From assembly GCA_030770425.1 (NCBI GenBank), contig JASJFT010000062.1, forward strand, positions 124,001 through 188,000: a stretch of DNA of 64,000 bases, in the 5' to 3' direction. Origin of the DNA: Darksidea phi. Lineage: Eukaryota; Ascomycota; Dothideomycetes; Pleosporales; Lentitheciaceae. Positions 20,940 through 39,176 of the stretch are shown here, one piece after another. A program made the translations under genes and the position numbers. The stretch's first letter is position 1. Every line of letters starts with the position of its first letter. The notes under the pieces are model-generated. The model did no database searches and was not told where the DNA came from. It saw nothing but the letters and a program-made list of their open reading frames with translations.

Positions 20940-21827
20940 GGGGCCGGCCTAAGGGATGGTCAAGGACTTGCAGGAATGGTGTGCCCGATCGGGGAACGAG
21001 GAATTTGCGTCTCTTGCGTCCTTGTCGCCTTGCAATGCTCGTGCGAGGCCAGGGAGTGTGTGTGAAACGGATACTTGTGGGGTTAAGGATTCGGGATACC
21101 GCGGTTTCCCGGTATTAATCGATAGCGAAAGGGCTATGAAAGAGAGTCGACGCCCGCAAAGTATGGGAAAAAGTCGTGCAACGAGCTGCAGCGGGGGAAT
21201 ATAGGGTGCGAGGGTTGAGGAATGAAAACTTGCAGAAGAAACGGGTATGCATGTGCGATGTCATCGTCTTTTTTTCGAGCAGGTTGGGCATGGTGGCCGG
21301 GGTGGCTGGCAAACCAACCTCGCGTGTTTATGCTCAAACACGCGCCGCCAGGCCGCGTATCCAACACCCCTCCAATAATAGTAATACATCCTCGATGAAT
21401 CATAAATATCCTGCCACAATACCTGCGATGCGATGCTCATCGTAGTCTAGGTACTCGGCTGAGTATGCTTAGAAGGGCCTGTCGCATCGTCGCAATCTAT
21501 AAAACACCTACGAAAAACTAGCATCCCGCAAGCCCGACAACAGTGCAGTTCAATGAAACAAACTGCGGCTGCGGAGGATCAGCCAAGTGGTGCCAAAGGT
21601 AGTCCGAGCTTCAATTAATGAAATGTTGTATAAGTACTTGGCACGTCCGTGTTCCTCACCACACTCAGTGCTCCACGTTGTGCCACACAGCGACTCCCTC
21701 AGCTCTGCCTTTCCTGACCCCAGAATGAAGCCCCACTGTTTTCCAACCGTTGGCTTTGCCTGCAGTCGGGCACCAAACGGCCACGCGAACCTTACTCTGA
21801 CTTGGCATCAATAGTCTCCGAGGCCTT
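20940..21827. other. Intergenic
   Basis: Upstream of the coiled-coil gene and downstream of the methyltransferase-GFA gene. No gene, RNA or repeat recognised. Confidence 0.4.
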
Positions 21828-23162
21828 CTACAGAAAATCCTCGCAGTGTTCCCCACCGTCATCCGGTAGTACCACCCATGGCGCCTTTTCTTTCAAGAAG
21901 ATATGCTTTTTTACTTTGGGCACGGCGACTTTCAAGCTTTCCGGGTCCACCGACCCCCATGTCAAGCATGTATTATCTGTTGCAGTGAACACCATGGTGA
22001 TTGGACTTCCACAGCTTGTGCAAAATGTCCGCTCTGCAGATTCCGAGAGCTTGAGGGTCTTGAGAGTCATGGACGAAGTGAACTGAAGTTCCTTGGTAGG
22101 GATATCAATGAATGGGAGGTGTGTCGAGCCTGACAATTGTTGGCACGCGTGGCAATGGCAGAGAACGATGTCGGATGGGGGTGCGGTGCAAGTGTACTTG
22201 ATAGTTCCACACCGGCAACCTCCCTTGAAAATGATGCCGTCATCCTGAGCATCTGGAAGGTATCTGGATCCATCGACAGCTTATCCGATTGTCAGCCTAG
22301 CTTGTTTTTCAAAGAAGGTAGACTCACGCTTGCGGGCTATCGCGAGGAAGACACTGTCGACCTCCTCGACCTTTCCGTCTACGGCCAATCTCTCCCACTC
22401 TTCCTTGAAAATGCCTTGCGCCTTTTTCCGTATATCATTGCTTGCAAAGGTGCGAGCAACGTCCTTTACGATTACGTTCTCGACGAAATGATCATCCCAC
22501 TCCTCAACGCCGTGGAAGCGTCTTCCATATCCAGCCTGGTTGTCCATCGTAACGACGCTCTCGACTTTCACACCCGCTGACTCCAAGACGTTTTTGAGAG
22601 AAGCCTCAGATTGACTCCACTCACGATTATAAGGCATTGGTAAGTCTAGACGACGAGCCGTCCGCTCAAGGACCATGCCGGAGACTAGGTTTCGTGGATG
22701 TGTCGAATCCATTGCGATAAGGCCGCCAGGCTTCAAGAACTCCAACCAATGCTCTATGGCGGCTTTAGGGTCCGGGAACAGCACCAAAGCAGAAGCTACA
22801 GTGATCACGTCGAAACTCTTGCCCTTCAAAGCATCGGAGCCCTCCAGATGCAGAACATCACCTTCGTGAAAATCCACATTCGCATACTTTTCTGCATCTT
22901 TTCTCTTTTTGAACGCAGCAACGGCGAGCATACTAGGCGTTACATCGACGCCAATGACGCGCCCGGTAGGTCCCACTGCGTCGGCCGCGAGGAAAGTGAG
23001 AAGGCCGGTACCGCACGCTAGATCTAGCACATGCTGGCCAGGTCGAAAAGAAATAGAGGAAGCAAAACGCTGCGTGAAGTCGGCGTGCCAACTATCGTCG
23101 TAGTTATAGGACCGTGAATCGTAGAATTTGATGGCGTTGTCTGCTTGACGCACCGAAGCCAT
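21828..23162 (-). CDS. Fusion of a SAM-dependent methyltransferase and a GFA (CENP-V) domain
   Basis: Exon 1 is 23162-22328, a 75-bp intron is 22327-22253 (GTGAGT..TTCCAG), and exon 2 is 22252-21828; 419 aa. The N-terminal ~275 residues are a UbiE/class I methyltransferase with motif I HVLDLACGTGLLTF and motif II-like GRVIGVDVTPSML. The C-terminal ~135 residues begin at the splice and form a GFA domain with zinc ligands GGCRCG, CHCHACQ and FCTSCGSP, as in glutathione-dependent formaldehyde-activating-like proteins. If the intron is retained, translation ends six residues after TFFEKQ as a stand-alone methyltransferase. Substrate unknown; no signal peptide, so presumably cytosolic. Phase and splice signals support the fusion. 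Confidence 0.8.
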
Positions 23163-24516
23163 TTCAGCAATCTGGTTTGTTCTTGTGCTGTAAAGTAGAA
23201 CACTGTTTCAAGATATGCGGAGACGAGAGTGGTGAGTGCTTGAGCACTTCCGTTCTTTTGAGGTGTTCAGCTTCGGAGCCCTAAGCGATGTTGCTTTTAA
23301 ACTATCCAGTCGGAGACGCTGTTAATGAGATATGGCTTTGTGATGTCAGTCTTATTGATAATGGTGCGCACGGTTGTAGAGTACCTCGAGCACTCTGTAG
23401 TCATTTAACCAGACCGTGGAGCCAGGGTGGTTTGCAAACGTGAGGGATCCGATGCCGTCGGCGGCCACGTCGGTCACGCTAAACCTAGTTAGGCTAGGCA
23501 TAACCGTCCAACCACTCTTGCCATCCCGCTTTTTAATTTTCAGCTCAAGCTTCGTTTTCATGTCTTCGCACCTCACCCATGTCGTATTGTCAACACGGGA
23601 GGTGAGCGAACAGCAGTGACGCGTAAAAGTGTACTAGCTCGTGTCCCAACTCTTCTCCAAATAACACCTCGAGTCATCAGCAAGGCAACTGCGCCTATCT
23701 AGGGAGTTTCGAGAAGATGTGGAAATGGGGGTAAGAAATGAGGTACAAGAAGAGAATATGAGTAGTCAAAGTCTACAAATTTCCCGCACGGGTTCAGATC
23801 TGCTAACAAAAGGACCGAGTGGTTTGGATTTTGGATTTTCATAGCAGGAGCCTCTCTTGTAAAGTCTGTACGAATATAGTAGGAGTTTGTATACAGTAGA
23901 GGTGCTATACCCACACCCTATATACGATATTCGAGCTGTAGAGCTTAACACAGCACTGTCGATCGTGAGAGACCGACGAGGTGATGTTTCGAACATTGAC
24001 AGGCGGTTGGGAGACTCCAACAGCGGCAGCGATGAGTGAGCACACCCAGACTGCCGCCCACAGTATAAAAACCCATAGGTATTATATCAGGAATTGAGGT
24101 GTCCGGGTACCTCAGAACACGTGATCTGCGGTGCCGAGAGCAGAGGCGTAAAGCAGTGGAACCGAACAAAGAGCCGGGATGACGTGCATGGTCTGCGAAA
24201 GCCGAGTTGCCTGTACCTTGCGCGCAACACGATTCGGCGATACTCCATGGGGCATGCCAGCTGCTTCAATTGGGAATCAGCATAGCATGCGACAGACAGC
24301 AATTCGTATTTCGCGGACACTTTTATGTTTTGTTGCTTCCGGATTGCTCGGAGCTGCAGGCGGGTAAATCCGAGCCCCGCCGCTACTGTTAGTAATTCGG
24401 AATGGCCCTTGCTCCTCGAAGCTAAAGATTCCAAAAGTTCGTCAGCGTTGCTTGCCGCCCGATTTCGCCTTGACTCTGCATCACAGAGCACGGCAACGTT
24501 ACCAGCTTCCCGATCA
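23163..24516. other. Intergenic with an inverted LTR copy at about 23790-24022
   Basis: On the minus strand, from 24022 (TGTTGGAG) to about 23790, sequence matches the LTR-like repeat at 11818-12030 throughout. Downstream, 'ttgttagcagatctgaac' resembles a decayed Copia primer-binding site. The copy lacks internal coding DNA. The remaining sequence holds the divergent promoters of the methyltransferase-GFA and ABC transporter genes. Confidence 0.6.
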
Positions 24517-29779
<5,263 letters not shown>

Positions 29780-31969
29780 GGGCGATGGGTGAGCTGGCAT
29801 TGGGCGGAATAATACGCGCGAATGGTCCGAGAGTGGGGGCACGGGTTAAGGCTGTTTATGCAAGATTGAGTCAAGTGTGGGGGAGGAAATGCAAGAGCAT
29901 TATTGTGTCGTGCTGTGCGACCACTCCCCGTATTCCGAGAGTACGCAACTGAGAGGTCTACATGCAAATGAAATCCTTGGGTTAGATTGTGTGGTGTCAT
30001 GTTGTACCAGGAAGCATGGCCTATTGCGTGGCACTAGAGTGCCAACATGCGGGTGTGACTTTCGACCTATGTCCGTTTGCGGTGCTTCTGCACGAGGCTG
30101 ATTTGACAATGAGGACGGGGATCGCAACTCACCGCTACTAGCTAGGGTGGCTCGGAAAGATTCCTCCGTTTGGATCCTCTTTGAAGTTGGTGAGTGCTTA
30201 GTAAACTGGAACAAGATGAGATACATGCCTTTGCTTTCCTTGACAACTTGACCTGGAACAGGACGAGATATATGGGTGTTGTAGAGAGTGGATGTGCAAG
30301 ACACCTACCTATCTTGTACTGCGATTCGCTTTGACTGTGTTCCCACCCACGCCAACATTACGAGACGGCTGCGCTCTCGTGTCCCCCGTGATGAATCTGC
30401 TCCCACCGGCTCTGGCCCTTTAAGTGGCTACCTGGCCGGCCACCCGCCCAACACATGCAGTCGTTGACGGTTTCGGGCACCACCAGGCGTTTAGCGAGCG
30501 GCCATAGCGCTTTTTTTGTTCTTTAGAAAGAGATGTGACAGCACGGCTCCGCATGCCCCGCGGCGAGCGACCAGCGACCGGGATTCTGGCTGGGGAAGCA
30601 CGATGAGCGGCCGATTGGCTTCGATTCCCCGAGCTGGAGAGGGGGCATGCAAGACTAGTTCAGCAGCGATACGCGGTGTGGAACGGGAACGGATGGGCTA
30701 ACAGCTGTCTTGGGTAATTATCCTGGGGTTCGGATGAAGAGGTGCAGATCCGTACAGGCCGAACTCTTCGTTTCTATTAGTCGGGTGGAGTGGTGGCGGG
30801 AGTGGTGCAGGAGATGGCTTCTGTCAGATGTGTGACAGGTGCGGGTGGACGACTAGCGTGGCGATGACGGGATAGAGAGAAAACTCACTATGATCTCACC
30901 CATTGTATGGATTACAGGTCCTGGAAATGGTCGTGATGAGTATAACTTGTAAGGTTTTCTGTTGCGTCGTTCAGTATCTGGTTACTCGTCGCCAGCAGAC
31001 CCGATTGCAACCCGGACCCGAGCCAGATCTCCTCCGCGTGCTCAACCAGCGGCTAGCCCCGTCCACCCAGGGATCCATGCAATCATCTTCTCACTTTTCC
31101 ATGCCTTCGATCGGCAACAACACTTAGCCATCCCGCGCATCGACAACTCCTAAACGATACAAGCGCCTTCCGGGAGGGAGAGAAGTCATTGGCTACGGGG
31201 CAGCGGGTAGTCCTATCCTCCTTGGCCGCCAACGGCAGTCTGCACCTGGCCTTCAACGGCTGTAGTCCCACCATGGAGCCTAGAAGCTTTGATAGGTTCG
31301 TTTGCAACTGTGAAACCCACCGATGCGCTTTTCCTGATGCTACGCCGCAGGTTGTGCGTCTTGGGTGGCTCTGTCACTGGGTTCAGGGAGTGTGGCGAAC
31401 GGTGAGAGGGATAGCGTTCCGGGAGATAATTCTTAAGAGCAGCGTCGCCTGGTCAATAAAAGTAGGTATTAAGGTCTGGTGCCCCTTGCGTTCATCCCTT
31501 CCTCAAGGTTCCCTTTTCCATCGAGATTTCTGTCACCGCTTGTTTGGATGCTTGTCCCTAGTCTGACAGACGTTTAGTGTGACGACAGGTACGCATTGCT
31601 CGTCTTTGTAGCCTTGTATTGGCGTTTATGCTTTTTCCGTGTTCTGGTTTTACTCATTCCTCGTGGCTCACTCGAGCATCGGCGATCCAGTGTTTCCTTG
31701 ACCGCATGCCCTTTTAGCGTCAGGACTATCGCTCGGGTGAGTATCATGTCCCTGACACTAGCTCCGAAAACGAACATATGCGCAATCGGTGCAGGTGTGG
31801 ACATGTCTATTCGCCATTACGGGCTTTACGATTGCCACGTTTACCATCTTGGTTCATGTGCTAACGGATCAACTAGTCATTATCTCAACGCCTCAGCTTG
31901 CATTTCTCAGCAGACTCGCCGCCCCACCCCTCGTAACGCCGCAGTCCTTCCCAACAAGCTATAGGTGCG
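29780..31969. other. Intergenic, 2.2 kb
   Basis: No supported gene. Around 30492 the string 'tagcgagcggccat' repeats the GC-rich head of the MITE at 4364-4803, without the AT-rich body. Several short frames overlap without domains. The last part is the 5' region of the DUF2841 gene. Confidence 0.4.
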
Positions 31970-34070
31970 ATGGCAAAAGCAAAGATGAAGGACGCGGACG
32001 GGACGCGAAAACGAGGACAGTCCGACGCTCGACCTAAAGCAAAGGCCACACATACGACCGAGGCCGGTACAGATGCATTATTGGCGTTGGCGCATGGCAG
32101 GGACTACATCCCTCTTGTGAGTGCTTCGCGTTTTCTTGCGTCGACGTTCACATCTTGAGCCGTGCGTTCGCTAGCGGGCCGTTACTACTACGGTAGCGCC
32201 TTGTCAGCACTTGGGCTGTCCTACTCTGTTATCCTATTCGACGATTCGGACACTAACTATCGTCCCAGCATGTGAGGCCCACTGCCAAAGAAGATGATGT
32301 TCCACTAAAAAAGCGCATCGGCTGGGACGCTTCACCTGTGGATGCCTGGCAACCTCCCCGCTACGCACCGCTCCCAGGCCTTGAGCATTCGTGGTCGGCG
32401 GATGCCACTGATGCCGACCTGAAACCGTTCTCGGAGGCCCGAGCGGCTGGTAAGCTTAATCAGACCCATCTCCAGTTCACCCACTGATGTGGCGCAGCAA
32501 CTCCAGGTGTCACACCCACGGGCCAGACTGAACGGGCCAGTCATTTCAATAGCAACGCGCCTAGTGAGATTCTAGCACAGCCGCGTGGTGCGAAAAGGCG
32601 TCGTCTAGCTACGCGAAAGGCGTCTGGTAAACAACCTAATGACGACCTGCAAAAAGATGGAAATGAAGCTGAAGACGACGACCCCGACCCTGTCGCCAGA
32701 AGCAGGCGTACGGAAAATGTTTATATCAACGACATTGAAGGATTACTCAAATTCTATCGCCAGCGCTTTGAGGAAATCACCATGAAGCCGCTCCGCAAAA
32801 TCGCCACGGAGTGGGTCAAAAGGCTAGAACCACAGCGGTCATCGCTATACGGTCGTTACGACGGCCAGCTTCCTTCACAAAGACCTGAAGGACAAACACC
32901 GCCTTGGTGGCCTCATTACTGCCCTTACCGGGAGCCCTCGCACTTGAAGCGAGAACGTACGAGTCCCAGTCCAGTCGTCGCTTTGCCTTCACTCACCATA
33001 TTGCAGATCTCGTTCCCTTGGCCGCTGAGATAATGTTAGTGCATCGGCGTGTCGACGAACAAAGTGGTAAGCGACGAAAGCCATGGATACCTCAGCTCCG
33101 GAGCCAGGCGGAATTCCTTGTAGATGGTATGCTTACAGAAACCTTCTCTTCGTCAAAGGGAGACGTGTTCAATGAGTCCATGAAGGAACGGGCCATGAAA
33201 GAAATTCTGCCCAGTTTATTTGACGTTGCTGAGGCACATGAAGACTATATCACACAGCACGAGCTGTTTGAGGGTTCCGGGAATACCGATCCGCATAAAG
33301 GAAAGTATGTTACATGGACGCGTGCACCGAGACCACAACGAACTCTTACGAAGAAACGCCGGCGTTGCAACAAGGCGGACGAACCTATTGTCTACGAGGA
33401 ACTATTTCCTGAGGACTCGGGTAACGAGGCCGAACTGGAGGAGCAGACGAGTGTCCCAAGCACTTCGTTCTCGTTTCCGTCTCTGGACGGCTCTCACGAC
33501 GAGGATGTGAAAGTCGGCCGCGAACCGAGCCCTGATAGTCCTCTTATTCCTCCGAAGATGTGTACACCCACTTCTTGTATGCCTGATCGGACTCACTCTA
33601 GCTCAGAAGTTCCAGGGGCAGACATGGTCGCGACATCGCACGTAGGATTCGACCAATCCGTGAGACATCTTCAGCCTGCCGACACGTCCGGCATGGACAC
33701 TAAAGTAAACTGTAACTTCCCAGTGGTACCAACCCCTTATTTTCCCATGGTCGGTGGAAATCCTGGGTTTGAATCGTTCGAAGGTCTCCCTGGTCCTTCC
33801 CAGCTCCAGTTTACGCAGGGTATAAGCGCTGGATTATTCGCACCGCACTCAAACAGTCCATCGCGTAACGAAACGCCGGCTGGCGTCATGGGGGCATATG
33901 CATTCCACTCAATACCATCCGGCTACCCCCCAGCCCCGTTGCCTTTTGGCCGCTATACGTATGGAACCGGCCATGCCATGATGCCGATGGCAGAGCCTCT
34001 GGAGGTCATCTCGCCGACCCAAGTAGACCATATCCACGGTCTTCCTATGAATTTCTCCGAGTTAAGCTAA
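31970..34070 (+). CDS. DUF2841-type fungal protein
   Basis: Exons 31970-32116, 32269-32449, 32498-32956 and 33007-34070, introns of 152, 48 and 50 bp; phases agree, 616 aa. The central part 'MKPLRKIATEWVKRLEPQR' followed by TPPWWP and 'YREPSHLKRE' then 'LVPLAAEIMLVHR' is the recognisable DUF2841 signature of filamentous fungi. The N-terminus is basic and disordered, and the region around 33340-33370 has a basic cluster KKRRRCNK that could be a nuclear signal. The C-terminal third is Pro/Ser/Gly-rich with little structure. The family has no established function; nuclear or transcription-related roles are guesses. Intron 1 is longer than its neighbours and could be refined by transcripts. Confidence 0.7.
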
Positions 34071-34841
34071 AGACGTGTTGTACTTTTCATTGTACCTCTT
34101 TTATCTTATCATTGTCGCATCTCAGCCCTGTACTACACATTTTGTGCGTAATGCAATTCTTGCTTCGGCACTTGCACTAGGACGCGCTCCGTTTCATTTG
34201 TTGCAATTTTCACTTCTGTCAACATTCTGGAATGCCCCTTTCACGCCGTCATGACACTCACGCACGGCATTGACACTGAGAACTAGACGGCGCGACAGCC
34301 TCTCTAATGATGAATGTTATGAGGAAGGGCAAATGTATTGCTTGAAGCCATAATGACACGATTTCGGTTAGTAATGGGTGGCATCTTTGTACTATTCGAT
34401 GATAAGTCTGATGACCAGGGAGAAGTTTGAGGGTCGGGCTGGCACATGGGTTGAGAGAGGTCGGGTTGACAAAAAATAAATATTTCGGGTACTGTTACAT
34501 CTCACTTCAGAAGCCGCAAAGATTACGCTTGCTCGTGAAAAAATCGTCACTCGACTATTTGCGTGGTCGTTGGTGCTCAAGCAGTCACGCACGGACGGAC
34601 GGAGAAGATCACGTGCAGCGAATATCGCACGGGTGCTAGCGCGTATGCCAAGAGCTCTAAGCTCGACCTTGAACTTTATGGCTCTCGTCGACACCTCGTT
34701 CCTTTGTGAACGACCGCAACCCGCGATCCGCAGTTCACGCTTCGTCCTGCCAACAGCCCGTTCTTTGTGGTTCTTTTTCTAACCTTCTCAGTACCCACAG
34801 AATCGCGCATGAGCGTCTAGACGCATACGGGCATCGCGACA
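34071..34841. other. Intergenic
   Basis: Promoter region of SAC3. No other feature supported. Confidence 0.4.
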
Positions 34842-37800
34842 ATGTCGTCAGGTCGGCGCGGACGAGGTGGTGGAGATCGAGGTGGACGCGGAGCACGCGC
34901 CGGCGGCAGCAATCCATTCCGTGGCGGCAATGGAATACGAGTCAAAGCCAACAGCTTCGATACGCCGATGCGACCGGCATCAATGCAGCAGGACTCTCCC
35001 CGCGGGGGTGCAGCTTCGCGCGGCGGACCGAATGCGCGCAGCGGGCAGGACACACGCAACAACTTTCGTGGGCAAGGAATCAACAAGACGTAAGCTCCTA
35101 CATCCCTCACATACTTCTACGAAGTGGGGGCGGGCCAAGGACGCTTTCGACGACGACGACCTCTTTGCGACAACATCCGCAGTCGCAATAAGAGTTGCAT
35201 TGGAGAAGACGGCCAATTGGCCTCGTCCCCCGCCCATATCTGACATCTTCCCTAGGAGCCTCACTAGTAGCTCGGTCGATGCCACGCCCGAACCCAATTT
35301 CAAGCCGAGCAATTCGATGAACTCAACCCCGTTCCCGGCCGACGATTATCATAGCAGATTAGAATATGTAAGTAGCATCTACAGTATGTCTGGACGGCCC
35401 TTCTAATGTCTTTAGCTTCGCAATGAACGACCCCGTCAGCGGGAACAGCTCATCAAAAAAGGACTTATGGACCCCGACGGCCAGATGCGCATCCAAGACC
35501 GCGTTGAAAAGTACGGCCTATGTACGGACATGTGTAGCGAGTTCGAGCGTGTGCGCCGGATCGTCGAGATGGATTTCAAGGCGGCCGAATGTACACCGGA
35601 GACGGCACGCTTGCGTCGCAATGAGAGGGTGCCAGATGAGTCGCGCATGGTGAAGGCACACACCCGATCCGCGGCAGGCACAGAAAGCGAGCTTATCACA
35701 GAGGTTCGCACACCGGACACATGTTTGGTAAGCTTCAGCACCCCCGTCGCCATACAGTGGTTCATGCTTACTGTGTCCAGAGAACCTTAAAGTACATGTT
35801 CCAGCGTCTTGACACCGATGGCATGGACTTCCTCTACCAGTTTATATGGGACCGATCACGCTCCGTGCGAAAGGATCTCTCCGTCGGCGCTCTGAAACCT
35901 GGCCAGGGCGCCATATATCTCGAATGTGTGGAGATGTGTGTTCGTTTCCACTTGCTCAGTCTTCATCAGATGGCCAAAGGCACTTCCCCTGACTACGACC
36001 ATGCTGTCGACCACGGAAACGACATCGAGCAGCTTCAAAACTGTTACACGTCTCTGAGACACCACTATTCAGATGACTTGGACCGCAAAGTCGACCCTGC
36101 TAATCGAGCTGAGTTTATAGCCTACGATATCATCATGGGTTTGAAATTTGGCGACACCATGTTCGAGCACAACACGGCCAAACTTGAGAAGCGTTATCAA
36201 GGCAATAAGCGCATTATGACTGCCTTTGCCATTGTGCGGGCTGGCCAAGCGGCGACGTCGACTAAATTGGCTAGCTTTGCCTGCAAACGTCAAAACTGGA
36301 TTGAGTTCTGGCGTCTGATCAAGTCTCCAAGCGTGTCGTATCTCATGGCTTGCGCTGCTGAACTTGCCTTCAACGGCGTCCGTCACCACGTTTTAGACAC
36401 CTTACGCATTGCTTATCGACCGCGCAATAACCGGCAGCGTGCCCCGGACGACTGGACCCTTGAAAAGCTCATGGAACCCCTAGGCTTTGATAATCCGCAG
36501 CAAGTCAAGGATTTTTGCGAGGTCTACGGCTTCGGCTTTGGGATTAACGCAGACGGTGTCGAGTTTCTGGACCTCAACTCTATCCCTGGTCCGGGAAGAC
36601 TGACCGTACCATCCCGGTTGCGCGAACAATACTACTCCGAAACTATAGTGGAGGCCAAGAGATACGGCCGAACATTCTCAGCCGTTATCCAAGGTATGTC
36701 TGTGCATGAAGCGAAGGTGAAGGGTTTGGTGGAGTCAGAGTTTAATTTTGGAATAGAGGCAGATATAGGAGCACAAGAGCGGCAAGAGCAGGGCAATGGT
36801 GGATCCCTGTTCGTCCCGGACCGATCTACACCCAAGCCGGCCTTGTCTGGATTGCCCCTCAATGAAGCCACCGATGCATCCCAGGAGCAAGCCGGAACTT
36901 CCAAGCTCAACCCTTTTGCATCCGCATTCAAACCAGCGTCCAACACAAATCCTTTCCAAACCAACGCGAGTGCGAAGCCGAATCCTTTTGCGCCTACCCA
37001 CCAGAATGGAAGTGCTACTCCAGCTACTATGCAGCCTGGACTTTTTGATGCATCGAAGCATAACATTCAGTTCACCCCGCCATCGACGCTGAACAGTACT
37101 CCGTCCTTAGGCGCCTCATCGGCCAACCCTTTCAAGGCTGCACCAACGACTCCGGCAGCGCCAAACCCCTTTGCGTCTGCCGCCGCCTCTTTGTCCACAA
37201 CTACGCCCACGTCGCTGTTTGTCCCAACTCCATCTACAGCTACGCCAGTCAATACCATTCAACAGCCCACCCCTCAATCCCCCGCGCCTTGGAGTCTCCC
37301 CAGCATGGAGAGGTTGAATCAGAATGCGAATTCCGCTATGCCGATTTCGTCAGGACCATCAGCACCGTCGCCTCAGTCTCATCCCACTTTCAACTTCGCT
37401 TCCCAAGCGCCGCCACAACCAACAACGACGGCGCAAGAAGAGGAACGACGTAAAGTCCAAGAGCAGCAACGCATCGCTAATGAGCAGCGGCACGCCCAAG
37501 AGGAACAGGAGCGACAGGCACGCGCAGCTGAAGAGCACCGCCGGCTTCAATTGGAACAAGAACGGCAGCGGCTTATACGAGAAGAAGAAGAACGCAAGTT
37601 GCGAGCAGAGCAAGAGCGTCAGGTCCAAATAGAGCAGCTGCATCGAGCTCAACAAGAGGCGGAACAGAGGGCACGACAAGAGCACGATCGAGCGCTCAGC
37701 GGTCTTGCCACAAACCTACTCATGGACCCTGATCAAGGTCTTTTGTCACAATATCTCGAGCACATTATTACGAGTATGGCCAAGCAGACCGCAGCAGAGT

Positions 37801-39176
37801 TAGAGGAGCAGCGGCTGGAAGTGTTAGCTGAGGAGATGTACCAGCAAAAGCGCTTGGCCTTCACCCGTGCGGTGTGTGTGAAGTGGGTACAGCAAGTTGA
37901 AAGGAAGAAGAAAAAAGCCGAGACACGCCGACGGCGCCAAGGACTACGAGCATTACGAGCTGAGGCCGAGAGCCTCGAGAAATCCACTTTAGAGGTGCAG
38001 TCACCTGTCACTCTGCACAACACCACCCAGTTGAATAGCATGCCAGACGGTTTCAAGAAGCCCGAAGCGCCAGCCAGTGTGCGACGGCAAAACGGACCTC
38101 TAAACCCGCAGAAGGCAACATATCCCACACAGGTGCTCAAGAGCGTCTCTGAGAAAGCCAAAGGGGTCGAAAAGAAATCAACACAACGGGACATAACTGC
38201 TACCTCCCACAGCACAAACGGCGCGGGCTCTGGCGTTATTAGCGGCGATTATTCCGAGAACTATTACAAGTCTAAAGCTCCGTCCGATCGGACTGAGACA
38301 GATTGGTTCAAGCTGCGAGCTATGGGCATCGATCCGAGCAAGCATCGAAAGCGGAGCTTCGGTTCTGTCTCGTCCGACGACGATGAAGTGTCGGTCGTTG
38401 AACCCAAGCGGGCCTGTCGCTCCACCTCGTCAAGCTTCCGACGCTCACTGCCGCCTCCAAGCACAGACGAGGAACTACTTGCTCGTTTCAATGCAGTCCG
38501 GGGTGCTAACAAGGGCAACACAACCCCTCGGTCATTTAATGGCAACCGATCAGTCAACGGAAATACTAGCGCAGTTATTGCACAGGCTCGTGAGATGCTG
38601 GCGAACTCACCAACGCCACGGCACTCGCCGCCAAGTGTGCAACACAAGTACAGTCGAAGCGTGCCTAGCCTGGAAATTTCGAAGCCATCACCCGGCTTGT
38701 CGATGTTTGGTCGCAGCATCGGCGCCGCTCCGCCCCACGAACGCCCTGCCTTTTGGGGACGTAGTAGCCGCTTCGTGCCTCAGCATCTATACGGCAAAGG
38801 TCCGGAAGCGATACGCGCCTACCGCAACCAGGTGTACGGTCGCTCGTCAGCTTACAGCGCACCCTTTGAGACTTCCTCTCCGATACCGACTCAGCAATCT
38901 TACATTCCGACTGGTGAGACACAGCATGAGTACGAGGAGTCGCCAGAGCATGTCGTTGGTGACGACGCCGATGGCGAAGAAGAGGGAGAAGAAGATGAGT
39001 CTCTGATCAATTACAACGAGGAGTACGATGAAGAAGAGCAGGAGGAGATGTTTTACGAGCAAAGTGAGGAGGACTATGGTGAAGATGGCGACTCGGATAC
39101 GAGCGACGGGCCATTAGAGCAGTTTGCCCAAAAGGCTGGCGGCACCCAAGACGATGCGATCGAACTTTCGGATTAA
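34842..39176 (+). CDS. SAC3: SAC3/GANP nuclear mRNA-export scaffold
   Basis: Exons about 34842-35089, 35193-35367, 35416-35727 and 35781-39176; introns 2 and 3 are clear (48 and 53 bp). Intron 1 has a strong donor GTAAGC at 35090, but its in-frame acceptor (AAG at 35192) is weak. About 1376 aa. An RG-rich N-terminus (GRRGRGGGDRGGRG) leads to the SAC3 signature YGLCTDMCSEFERVRR and the helical PCI-like SAC3/GANP domain, about 400 residues. A low-complexity segment with several NPF motifs follows, then a long Glu/Gln/Arg coiled coil. Next comes FTRAVCVKWVQQVERKKKK, which fits the Cdc31/Sus1-binding helix, and a very acidic C-terminus. SAC3 anchors TREX-2 at the nuclear pore and couples transcription with mRNA export. 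Confidence 0.88.
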
